From the NCBI GenBank assembly GCA_006384855.1, contig VCJN01000746.1, forward strand, positions 62,001 to 126,000: a DNA stretch of 64,000 nt, given 5' to 3'. Positions 11,863-22,063 of the stretch are shown here, one piece after another (the stretch's first letter is position 1; every line of letters begins with the position of its first letter). The position numbers and the translations under genes were made by a program. The notes beneath the pieces were generated by a model that was not told the DNA's origin, did not search any database, and was given only the letters and a program-made list of their open reading frames with translations. This DNA comes from Tetraselmis striata. Lineage: Eukaryota > Chlorophyta > Chlorodendrophyceae > Chlorodendrales > Chlorodendraceae.

Positions 11863-12802
11863 GGGTTCTGGCCGCAACGGAAAGAGGAAGTTGACGACTT
11901 CTTGCGCGAGCACGGGCAGACCGCGCCCGCCGAGGCACGTCAAACGATGGCTACCAACGCAGACCTCAACAATGCCGAAGCCGCTCGCGTTGAAGCCGAG
12001 GTTCGTGCTCAAGTGCTTCAAGATGACAGCGCCTTCCGGGGAGTTCACGCCGGCGCCAAGGAGAGGCTTCATGACAACACATCGCCCAGCGATGCAAAGG
12101 GCTCGAACCTCGTTGTCATCGACGTCTCCGATGTGAGTCCCATTGTTTGTCATTTTTGTCCTTTACGGGACAAAACAATTTGGTTCATCTACCTTGCTTG
12201 TTATTTTGTCCCAACTGGGACAAAAATGGCGTGGTGTCTCGCTCGGGACTAACATAGCTCGCGGTCTTGGCCATCGTCAGGTGCATGAGGAAGACAAGTG
12301 TCCCGAAACTCTTGGTGATTGGGAGTCGAGATTCGTCATCGGGCTTGTGAAGTCGCGCGAGACTACCGAAGACACGTTGACCGTGGCCGTATACGAGCCC
12401 TTCCATGCCGATGCAAAGGGCAAACCCCTCATGCCCCTATGGTTGTACGCGCAGACAAAAGGAGGGAAGAAGCCAGTTGACACAAGCTGGGAGAAGTGCC
12501 TGACGCTTCCTTTGAAGCTTGTTGAAGCCGCCCCCCTATCGTACGCGAAGGCCATCCACGACGCGTCGGGAAGTCGAGAGGTGTTCAACGAGAACGGCAC
12601 CATGGTCAGAAAGAAGTGGTACGGTGAAAGCGTCCAAGTCGTGAAGACATATGCGCAAACTGGGTGGCAAATCAGCCAGCCACGAAACAACTGCGTCCAC
12701 ATTATGTCAACCACCCCAGCGCAACGCAAACCCGGCGGAGTCGTCAAGTTTAACGCAGCCACGAAGAAGGACTTGCTTGAGTTGGGGATGCTCAACGAAT
12801 AA
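11836..12802 (+). CDS. Two-exon gene of unknown function, 272 residues
   Basis: Exon 1 is 11836-12132 and exon 2 is 12281-12802. The donor GAT|GTGAGT and acceptor GTCAG|GTG join in phase 0, giving ...VVIDVSD then VHEEDKCPETL. The protein has an acidic, Ala/Glu-rich N-terminal third, likely helical (KEEVDDFLREHG, AARVEAEVRAQVLQ). A compact C-terminal part follows, with WESRFVIGLVKSR, LTVAVYEPFHADAKG, WEKCLTLPLK and WQISQPRNNCVHIM. I recognise no family. The 148-bp intron holds two TTTTGTCC...GGGACAAAA palindromes and a third follows the stop, so gene and motif may belong to one element. The start at 11836 sits in a SINE tail, so the true 5' exon may lie elsewhere. Codon usage is balanced and the frame is clean. 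Confidence 0.6.
12153..12225. promoter_or_regulatory. Two TTTTGTCC/GGGACAAAA palindromes inside the intron
   Basis: TTTTGTCC-TTTAC-GGGACAAAA lies at about 12154-12177. A near-perfect palindrome with 10-bp arms, TTTTGTCCCA and TGGGACAAAA, lies at 12204-12225. A weaker third copy (TTGTCCCATTTTGGACAA) lies at about 12879-12898, just after the stop codon. Their function is unknown; a protein-binding site or transposon-end remnant are both possible. Confidence 0.55.
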
Positions 12803-13039
12803 ACTATTAGCAACGTCTTGTGGCTAGCTAGCCGCTGGATGTAATAATCATAATAAATATTGATATCATTGCCTCATCTTGTCCCATTTTGGACAAAATG
12901 CTCCAAAACCAACATTGGATATGCGTCGCGGCTGGCCTTCATGCTAATGAATGCTGCACTGCACCCAAGGTCTACAAACCCAAGCTACATCACCAGTGAG
13001 TCTTAAGTACTGATAGTAAACCCGGGAACTAGGGTATAA

Positions 13040-13430
13040 ACAAACCCTACGGTGCAAAATGAATTCCACGGTGCAAAATAGGTTAAATTACTGTTATTTA
13101 CAACCGGTACCCGTTCCCCCCCAAGCTGCCATCGGGCAGCTTGTTCGCGTAACGCGGTCTCGTCGGAATATCGGCCTAATGCCATCACCCCACACTTAAG
13201 TACCCCAAACTCCATCAAATGGTCCTCCGCCCACTGCGAGAAGTGGGCGAACATGGCATGCAGGTTATCGAACGAGCCTGTGATACCAACAGCGTCGTCC
13301 GCGCTGGGTGATGTCCTGGCCTTGCTATACTTCTGCCTCGCTATCGCAGGCCCGGTGCAAGCGGTTGTGGCTCGTACCGCCGCTGATATTTTTTGCCAGA
13401 GTTCTGCGGATGATTGCGGCGCGGCCACTG
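13040..13430 (-). mobile_element. LINE family A fragment, RT palm to thumb
   Basis: On the minus strand the frame from 13428 reads an RT-like DDAVGI motif followed by FSQWAEDHLMEFGVLKCGVM, the conserved block after the catalytic xxDD in many LINEs, then WQLGGERVPVV. The sequence CAGTAATTTAACCTATTTTG at its left end also occurs near 5.99 kb, in the LINE A copy at the same position relative to the thumb, so the two are probably one family. The fragment ends abruptly at about 13430, where a different element in the other orientation starts. Confidence 0.65.
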
Positions 13431-15750
13431 CCGCGGCTCACGTTCCGCGCGTTTTCGACGAGTACTGCACGGAGCTTTCCAAAGTCGGACAGGTGGTACA
13501 TGACAGTAAGACGCGGTACGTTCGTCACCCCCGCGACAGCGAGTCCGAGTTGCGGACAGTACGGGAGAAGTTGCCCCGGGAGGCTTTCTGACCCCGGCCG
13601 ATGATCATGTCAAGGATGGCGCCGTGTACCTAGGTGCTCCTATTAGCCATTACCCCGAGTGGATGACCGGCGCGTTGGGGCGGCGCCGGGAGGCCCACGC
13701 CACACTGTTGGAGCGCATCGCCTCCTTTGGCACGTCGGGATACGGCTGCCACCATGCATGGGGCCATGCGGTTGCTGGTCGTATGCGCGGTGCGGCGGAC
13801 TGGCTTCCTCAGCCGCATGATGCCGCCGTCGGAGCTGGTCCCTTTCTTGGAGGCCGTGGACGCCGCCAACATTTAGGCTGCGTTTTTGCTGCTTGGCCTG
13901 GACGCTTGCGACCAATCTACACCACGCATGGAGGCTGCAATCGTCCAGATGAGTGTCCCGCGGATTTTGGCGATCTGAATCTGGCCTTGCTGCAGTCCGA
14001 GGCCCCCGCGGCGTTGTATTCCGCGCAATCGGTTGTCTTGCCAAAGCTAGTACGGGAGTACGGGCCCGCCCTTGGCCCCTTATTATACGAGGCGGTCCGC
14101 GCCGAGGTGTCGTCTGTGGCTACGAGTGCTTTGCCATGGGCGCGTGAGACGCGCCGCGTGTACGAGACTGTACGGGCCCTAACCACGTTACCGCAAGATG
14201 TGCGGCGCGCACGCGCGGCGTATGGGCACGCCCACGAGCAGATCTTCGACTTACTTACGGTCAGTAATGCTACGACCCCCGCTACATCGGATCCAGCAGC
14301 TGGTACTACGACCCGTACTGGTACGAGCACTAGCGGAGGACTGCGCGTCACCACATCTCCTTTTACTCCTTTTACGGCTACTCCTCTTGGAGTTGGCACT
14401 GGTGAGGCCGCCTCTGCTGCCCAGCAATTGCTTCCTATCGGTGGTACGAGTACTGCCAATACCGTTACTACATGCGCTTTTGTAGCTATGAAGATACCGT
14501 CGCCTGGCGATTTAGTGGCACACCCTCCGTCAGCAGCGACTGTTTCCCTCCCAGAATCGCTGCCAGGTTCTACTGCTCCGCCCTCGGGTACGGGTTCGGG
14601 TGCGACCTCCGATGATCAGCCCACGACCATGGTTGTCCAACGCCACCTCGGCTGTGCGATTCGCTTGCGTGACTTCGTGGCCCTCGATCTCAGCTTCCAG
14701 CGTATTGGTGCCGCGGCCTCCCGACTTGATACCCTGCGCATGTACAGCGCGTGCGGGCCGGGCTCCCTATCGCTTTTCCAGTCGGATCACGAGTCAGCCC
14801 GCAAGATTCCCCATGCTGCTTATTCGGCCGCCGCTGCTCGGGTACTTGGCCTTTGCCCGCTCGGAGGATCCGCGCTTGTCACTTGCTCTGGGCCCACGTG
14901 CCTGTGGTATTGACCCCTTATGGCTTCGCTCTACGGATGGCTCGAACCGGAGCGCTACGGATTTCATCGTGGATCATCTAGCTACCCATATGCCCCGTAG
15001 CGAACTACAAGCACCGCATGCATACCGCTTTGAAGAATCTGTGGGCATCTGTGGCAATTGAGGCGGGGGCGGTGCTTGACCGGGACCGTTCGGGAGCCGA
15101 CGACCTGACCCTTGAGACGAGTGGGCTACGCCCATCGGACCGCTCGCGGCCGTCGGACTTGACGCTGGCGGGGTGGGGGGGGGGGGGGGGGGGGCGGCGT
15201 GCGATTACATGATCGACTTCGCATGCGTGTCCTCCACGACCCCCACTTGGAGCAACGACACCCGCTGGTGCACCCCGGGAATCGCGGCGACCGAGGCGGA
15301 GCATGGTAAGTTGGCAGTGGACCGGGCGTCTTCCGCCCCAGTGCAGGGTGTTCACCGGTACTACCCTTTTGTGGTTGAGGACCACGGCCGTCTCGGTAAG
15401 TCCGCTTATTTGACGGTGGTCTACATCTTCGCGGTGCTGTTGGCTGTGCGCAACTTACCTGGCGGTCCTTCCGCCCCGACCTCATGCTTCCTTCGTGGTC
15501 AATCCGTTCAGGCACTTCGGAACTTTGTCGCCAGCCAACCTGCTGAGTTCCGCGCACACGGCGGGGGCTGTTGCAGCGGGTCTCGGCTTGCGTGCATGGT
15601 ACCCTGGGCGGCATTCTCTCTGCCGGTGTGCAGATGGCCAAGTATGATGCGTGGCTTGGGCTCGTGCCCATTCCGCGTCTTCTCATGTTACTGCTTCCAC
15701 CTCGCAGTTGCTGTAGAGGACCTTTCTGATTGTCCTTATTTGGGGTGATT
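13431..15750 (+). pseudogene. Degenerate RT element of family B, thumb to C-terminal domain
   Basis: Plus-strand frames resemble the later part of the long RT frame at 44-47 kb. They contain FDEYCTELSKVGQVVHDSKTR, then VYLGAPISHYPEWMTGALG (matching the KVLGAPVGS block there), LVREYGPALGPLLYEAV, and finally DYMIDFACV...EAEHGKLAVDR and YPFVVEDHGRLGKSA. The last two look like the restriction-like nuclease region found after the RT in such elements. A 429-codon frame (13624-14913) covers the middle. The element is spread over several frames and contains a G run at 15.18 kb, so it is inactive. It lacks the RT catalytic core, which would lie left of 13431. Confidence 0.62.
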
Positions 15751-15819
15751 TCCTGATATCGCCTTCTGATGCTAGCTCATGTAATTACAGTGTGGCCTGT
15801 GCCACACCACACGTTACGG

Positions 15820-16010
15820 GTTGCCGCGCGAGCCGCGATGTGGGCCCAATATATTGTAAGGATGGCACACGCTACTTGTAGCCTTGAATTACGGCCCGCG
15901 GGCAGACGCCATTGCGACTACCGCCGAGCCAAGCAAAAAAGTGGCGAATACACGGTAGTAGATACGGCGATTACAAGCCCATTCCGTGGGAGAATGCACG
16001 GAAAGTACTG
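15820..16010 (+). repeat. Dispersed repeat P, copy 1
   Basis: Shares GCGATGTGGGCCCAATATAT-like sequence and AAAAAGTGGCGAATACACGG...GCGATTACAAGCCCATTCCGTGGG with 40460-40715 and, in part, with 42935-43010. Non-coding. The flank TGCTAGCTCATGTAATTA also occurs near 26.74 kb and, inverted, 37.57 kb. Confidence 0.6.
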
Positions 16011-16064
16011 GGGTAGGAAAAAGCCTACAGGTGGTGCTGCTTTCTCATTCGCCCGTAAAAGTAA

Positions 16065-16300
16065 AAGTAAAGTTCGCCCCGGGACATCGGCCGAAGCCGC
16101 CCCAGCACTTGACCTCATGCGCCAACTGCAGTCGTAGGTCTGGCATAGCCCATAGACCATTGCCTCATTCGAACCCCGAAGGGCTAATGCATCAACCGGG
16201 TAAACCCGGGACACGCCGGGCCGATATTGCCGAAATACATCAGCCAGGAATCGAACCCGGGTCTCTCGCATACGAGACGACCGCTCTACCGAGCGGACAA
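16065..16300 (-). mobile_element. tRNA-derived SINE, copy 2
   Basis: The minus strand reads a tRNA-like head (CCGCTCGGTAGAGCGGTCGT as A-box region, B-box GGGTTCGATTCC). A body follows with GTGTCCCGGGTTTACCCGG, GATGCATTAGCCC and GTTGGCGCA, then GGGGCGGCTTCGGCCGATG, ending in (TTTAC)n. It is not a functional tRNA gene: the anticodon arm does not give a normal 7-nt loop and the SINE body follows directly. Confidence 0.82.
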
Positions 16301-16539
16301 GGGATGTACTGTACCTCATTCGCCCGTATCCCATGGTATTCGAACTTTTTCTTTCCCCAGTAATCCTCTTTCCGTGCTTTCCGTGCATTCTCTGGACGCT
16401 CTCCCTGTAACCAAAATCCTATATTCGAACAAAGGGTACTCGGGTACCGTACCACATCAGCCAAGACTCGATATCGTCGGAGTAGCAGTCGTCCCAACAC
16501 GGCCCACCTTGCTTCCTGCAGCAGCATCACCGCGTCAGA

Positions 16540-16790
16540 AGTCAAGTTCGCCCCGGGTCAGCATCGGCCGAAGCCGCCCCAGCCCTGTATCGCGTGCGCC
16601 AACTACAGTTGTAGGTCTGGCATACCTGTAGCCATTAGACCGTTGCCTCATTCGAACCCCGAAGGGCTAATGCATCGACCGGGACAAGGGCCCAGACGAC
16701 ATTGACCTGAAGTGACAGAGCCGGGGGAGTCGATCCGGGGACCTCCGGAGTTGGAGACCACCGCTCTACCGAGTGGACAGACAACGAGAC
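16540..16790 (-). mobile_element. tRNA-derived SINE, copy 3
   Basis: Same family as the copies at 11.65 and 16.07 kb and same orientation as the latter. The head is GTCCACTCGGTAGAGCGGTG with B-box-like GGATCGACTCC; the body has GATGCATTAGCCC, GTTGGCGCA and CGGCTTCGGCCGATGCTGAC. It lies about 200 bp upstream of the IQ-motif gene start and could affect its promoter. Confidence 0.82.
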
Positions 16791-16991
16791 CTGACAGACA
16801 TCGCGTCATATCGCCACCAATAACAGCACTACTACCGTGCACCCTTTATAGCCAACCTAACCCATCACCACTAAGGATTTCCGGTACCCTTCGATTGCCG
16901 GTACCGCCGTCGCCGCCCGAGCAGCTGCCTCAATCTACGCGCGCTCAGCAGCCAACTCCGACCCTCCGACTCTCTACTCCAGCAGGCCGGT

Positions 16992-19900
16992 ATGCCCTGC
17001 AGCGTTCCGCCGCTGAAGCTGCGCCAGCTTGCGGCGGCGCGGCGCTACCAGCGCGGGCAGCGGCGGCAGGAGGCCGACGCGACAGCGGAGCCGGTGGCGG
17101 GGGCAGAGGTGGGCGTAGAGGCGGATGCGGAGGTAGACGCAGAGGCAGCGGATGACCCGTCCTTGGCTGCCACAGGCAGGGGCGCGCCCGTCCCCAAGTC
17201 GGAGGTTGACGGCGATGGCTGGCGGCGGCGGCTGGAGTGGGTCGAGGTGCGGCGGTGTGACGTGGAGAAGTATTTCAGCGTTCCGGAGAGCGAGGAGGCG
17301 CTGGCGGCCGGCCGGGTGGGCGGCACGCAGCACCTGGGGCGCAGGCAGGGCTTGCGCGCCGCGCGCGGCCGCATGCTGCAGCTTCAGGCCCACCTCGGCG
17401 AGGCCATGCAGGACGTGGTGCGACCTCCGCTGCCCCCCACCCCCGCCCGCCCCTTCCCTCCATGTTGCGTGGGCCCCCATACCCGTGTCGTTTTATTGGT
17501 CTGCGTGCCGCAAAAGTAACCGACTTGTCGTGCACCAGGGTTGTGCGCAAGACACGCTGCGGGGCCTTCTGCCATAACACCAGCAACCTATGATATATGA
17601 TGACACAACACAGCATGAGTTCGTTGTCTTGGGCACACGCTTGTGTGAGGGTATAATGAGCAATTGCGCTGAAGAGGTGTACTGCTTTCATGCCGTAATC
17701 ATACTTTGCATATATGGCCTGAGTTCATGCCATAATGTTGGCACCCCAGCAGCAAAGAGTGACGTGGCCCCCAGGACCTCCTCGCTACAGCCCATATCTT
17801 TTAGAAGTTCCGAGAATTCCTGGCTTGCTGTTGGGACAGAGACTGAAGTGAGGGATCAGAATATTGTACTTCCAAACGATGAGAAATGTCCCATATAATA
17901 TATTCATATCTGCCGGATGCCCTCAAAAAAGGGGCATGCTCCATCTGCTCGTCTATCCATTTCTCATGCTTCCTGATCAAGTTCCAATATCTCCATGGCT
18001 ATTCAGGTTTAGTGGGATACCTGTCAGAACTACACTGCGATTTATTATCATCCTGCTTGTTTGCCAACAAGTAGGAGGGCTCCCTTACACTTCAGTGGAC
18101 GAGTGTTGACCAGTTGACCAGCTGCTTTGACCAGTATTCGTCAACACATCTGATGCCCAGTCACGTACCAGTGCATCACCGATCATGCACAGCATATGTC
18201 TTATGGGATAAACAGGAGCACTTTCGGCATAATGCTACTTGCGTCACTTGTGCGCCATGCATGAAGCGCCGAGCGGCTGGCCGTGTGTCGTGACACAATG
18301 CTCCGGTTACGCTGAACGTACCAGTCTGCACACCCCTGTTCCACACCATCGACTCGTAGCTTCCATGTTGTGTTTAGAGGAAACCCAGGACATCATCGGG
18401 CTGAACAAGTATTCCATCCTTTGCGTGGGGAGTGGCCCTGCATCGACGCGTGCCCTGCCCTGGCGCGCCGCCCCGCAGGAGGAGCGCTCCAAGGCCTGTG
18501 TCCTGGAGGCAGCCGTGGCGGTGGAGGCGCCGCTGGCGGCGCGCTTGCTGCACCGCCACCTGGGGCAGGCGTCGCTGTCGTGCCTGGCGTGCCGCGAGGC
18601 TGAGGAGGCAGCGGCGGCGGCGTCGGCGGCAGCGCCCCCGCGGCACCCCTCCCCCCACAAGCAGGCCAAGCAGTTTGCGGTGAGGCAACCCGCGCCGCGG
18701 GCTGCCAGCCACCCCTCTCTGCCGACCGCTGCCAGGAAGGCCATAGATCCTCATCCATTGCAACTCCCCGCCCCCCTGCGCATGCTGCCCTCTCCACGCA
18801 CCGCATACAGGCTGCCGTGTCGGCAGCAAGCCGGGCGCCAGGGGATGACCTCCTGGGCGAGCACACAGCCGGCGGCCGCCGTTTCTTATGCATCGAGCGG
18901 GTGCTGGAGGCCAGGCAGCGCCGCATGCCCGGCGGGGCGCCGGTGCGTGGCCTCACCGCCCACCGCGATGGCTGAGTGTGTGTGGGGGGTGGGTAAGTGG
19001 GGGGTATGTGGTGCTTACGGTGACCATTCTCTTAGATTCGCTATGTACTGATGTTTCTGACCCCCTCCCCACTCCTCACGCGTAAAGAGAAAACAACAAT
19101 GTATATCTGCATATATACCCGTATCAGAATACGCCACGAAATCTGCACCAATGTCCTTTCCGGATATGTTCAGAAACCACCCAGTTTCCCTCAAACCCAA
19201 TTTTTTAAATGGGATAAGGGGGGGGGGGGGGGGGGGGCTCCCCCACCTGTCTCATCCGCTGACCCCGGCATGGGTTGTTGCTGCAGGTGCGCCATGCTGA
19301 GGCGCGGGAGCCGGCGAATCGAGCCCCTCTGGAGGTCACCACCCGGCGCCCCTCCGCCGCGCTCACATCACTGGCACGTCCTGCTGCGCATCGCCACCCG
19401 GTGGCGGAGCATTCATTTCCCTCTCCCCTCTTCAATTTTTCATCCTCCTGCTTATTAATGCACTGACAGCGAGTGCACGTTGCCCCGCCAGGCGCTGAAC
19501 TGGGAAAGCAACCGCCAGCCGGAGGCCGTCCCCGCCGCTGCCGGTGCCGTGCACGCGCCCCTCTCCCCCGCAACCAGCCCCGCGCCTGCGGCCGGCCACC
19601 CCGGAAAGCGGAAGCACTGCGCACCGTCGCCGCCGCCGAGTGAGGCGTCGCCTGGCGCGACGTGTTGGGAGGAGGAGCTGCTGGAGGAGGTGTCACCCCC
19701 CTCCCCCCCCCCCCCCCCACCACCACCTCGCCCAACAACTACGAACTCGAAACTGACTTACAACGCGTTGACTCGCTGCGCTCCGCCACCCGGGCCGAGG
19801 TGCTCTGGGGCTCCGCCATTGGCTGCGCCTGTCGGCTTGACGGTCCGCTGATGGACGGCCAGCGCCTCTTGGGTTTCAACCCCCCCCCCCTCCCCCCCCT

Positions 19901-21011
19901 GCCAGCCTGTCAAATGCGGCGCTGTGAACGGGGGTATGAAGTGATGTCAACAGCCGAGGCAACAGGATGGCGGCCCTTCCCGTCGGACCACGCTGCGGGC
20001 CCGCTATGTCGCAGCATTGCCCTCGACCACCTCCCCCGAGGAAACCGTGTATGTATGTAAATATCCGTCAGAACGCCGCTACATATTTGAAGTGGGTTTG
20101 CGGGTCATGAAACTTGGTGATTTACACCATGGATTCTTCCGTGCATTCGTGGCAGATTCTAATACATTCCACGATTAATACAGTTTCCCTTCTTCGCGAT
20201 GCGCTCAAAACAATAATATGCGCAACGAACCCCAGAGTGCGACGTCACAAACGAGAGCCAGGCGGCGATCCCAACTGGGCGCTGCACCAAGAATTGCTTT
20301 TGATCCGCACTTTTGTATGGCACAGTGTATGGTTGGCCGGGCGCATGCTGCCGTGCCCTTATTCTGCTGTCAGCGCGCGGCTGACCCTTGCGGGGTGGGC
20401 GCGCAGGGGGCCGTCACGGTGCAGGCGGTGTGGCGCGGCGTACTGGCGCGGCGAGAGTACCGCCACCGGCGCGCCTGCCGGCAGGCGGCCAAGGCGTACC
20501 GCCGCCGCCGGGGGCAACAGGCCCTGCGCGCCTGGCGGCAGGTGCGGCGCCCCACGCCCGGTGGCCTGCGGGCCATTACCACTGTGTTCGCTAGTTTCTA
20601 GGCTCAAACTGTGTCCCGTATCTCAGGAAGCGGCAGCAAGTTCGCTCGACGACGCTCTGCTGGTCTCGCTATATATACGCATCTGTGAAACTGGTTTTGG
20701 GACCCTCTACACGAAGAACTATTGGATTGACATGAAGGGCACACCCTGCTATCATTTGAATACTGTGGGGGCCCGAAAAATGTTCAGCAGTGCATGTGGT
20801 CTTTATTGCTCAAGGCGACACGGGCGCATGGTGTTTGTCATGTATGTACACGCGCGCTCGTGTGTGTGTATTTGTGCGCATGGTTTATGCTCATTCCAAG
20901 TAGGCTCAAGCCTGCCTCTAGTTATCGCACAAGCCCCCTATCATAAATCCACTCACATTGGTCGTCCGGTCAGCCGGCCATGGCGTAGCCAGAGAGCCTG
21001 ACGTATGTGGA

Positions 21012-21042
<31 letters not shown>

Positions 21043-22063
21043 CCCCCCCCCTTGTTCTCCTCAGGTCTTACAACGCCGGCGGCTCATGCGCGGTATGGTG
21101 AACGATTTGTTCGTGCGCTATGGCAAGCGCGCCCACCGCCACATCGGCACCGAGTTCGACGGTGGACCCCCCCCCCTCCCTCCCAACCCACGCGCCGGCC
21201 CTGTCATTGATATGATGACAAGCCGCAGGCGAAAACCGTCACTGCATTGCATCTGGCTACTCACAAGTGTGCAATCCTTGATACGTTTTTTTCTTAGTCG
21301 CCCTTTGATACGGATTTTGTTGTTTGCATGGTTCTCATTACCACTCAGCAGACCCGTCATCATTTACCTGGCACACACCCCATGAATACTGTATATAAGC
21401 CACAGGCATTTCTTATCTATATTCGGATAATATTCGTATAATTTTCGGATAGGGTCGGATTTTACGTGACGAAGGATAGTGGGATATTGTTATTTCTGTG
21501 CCAGCTTCTCCACGTCGGAAAGGTTGCCGCGCTCATTCGACTGTAAAACGCGGACGGTCCCCCCCCCTGCCCCCCCCCCCCCCCCCCCCCCCTCCCCCTC
21601 CCGCCTCTCTTGCCGCCGCCCAGGTGAGGCGATTTTGCACAGGGAGGGCAAAGCTGCGTACGCGGACGCCTTTCGGAAACATCGCGCTGCCGCCACCGCG
21701 TTCCTGCGCTGGTTGGCGGCCGCCACGCAGGCGGCAGGCGCGGCGGGGCGAGACGACTCGGCCGGCACGGCACTCGAACGCTCCCGGCGAGCCCTGACGG
21801 CCGCCGCAGCACGCAGCCCCTCGAGCGCTCGGCCGCGGCGCGGGCGTCCGCCGCCGCCCGAGGGATCGCCCCTGCGGTCGTCCGCCCGGCGGCAGGACGG
21901 CGACGGCACCGGCCAAGTCGCCTCTTTCTCGCAGCACATATTCCGGGTGATGCACGGCGGCGGGCGGCGAGTCATCGACAGCTCCCACTCCGACTCAACT
22001 AGCGACGACGACGACGACGCATCGACAAGCATCTCGGGGAGCGGTGGCAGCGAGACAGACTAG
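16992..22063 (+). CDS. IQ-motif, Arg/Ala-rich protein, multi-exon host gene
   Basis: Proposed exons: 16992-17414 (or 17417), 18479-18679, 18811-18942, 19287-19400, 19492-19689, one uncertain exon near 19.75-19.84 kb, 20407-20541, 21065-21161 and 21624-22063 (stop TAG). Joins keep phase with GTGCGx/GTGAGG donors and C-rich acceptors. Exon 1 encodes a basic then acidic N-terminus followed by WRRRLEWVEVRRCDVEKYF. The exon at 20.4 kb carries an IQ-like calmodulin-binding segment, VQAVWRGVLARREYRHRRA, continuing as a basic helix. The last exon has AYADAFRKHRAAATAFLRW and a Ser/Asp-rich tail. Several linker exons are low-complexity Ala/Pro. IQ repeats suggest a calmodulin- or centrin-binding, cytoskeletal or ciliary role; that is inference and I cannot name the protein. 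The start is the first in-frame ATG, about 200 bp after a SINE. Confidence 0.6.

Noticed and set aside
16225-16295. Functional tRNA gene on the minus strand
   Set aside because: A and B boxes are present, but the anticodon arm is abnormal and a SINE body shared with two other copies follows.
18374-18956. Long minus-strand frames over the IQ-motif gene
   Set aside because: Antisense shadows of GC-rich exons; composition is Arg/Ala/Pro without motifs.
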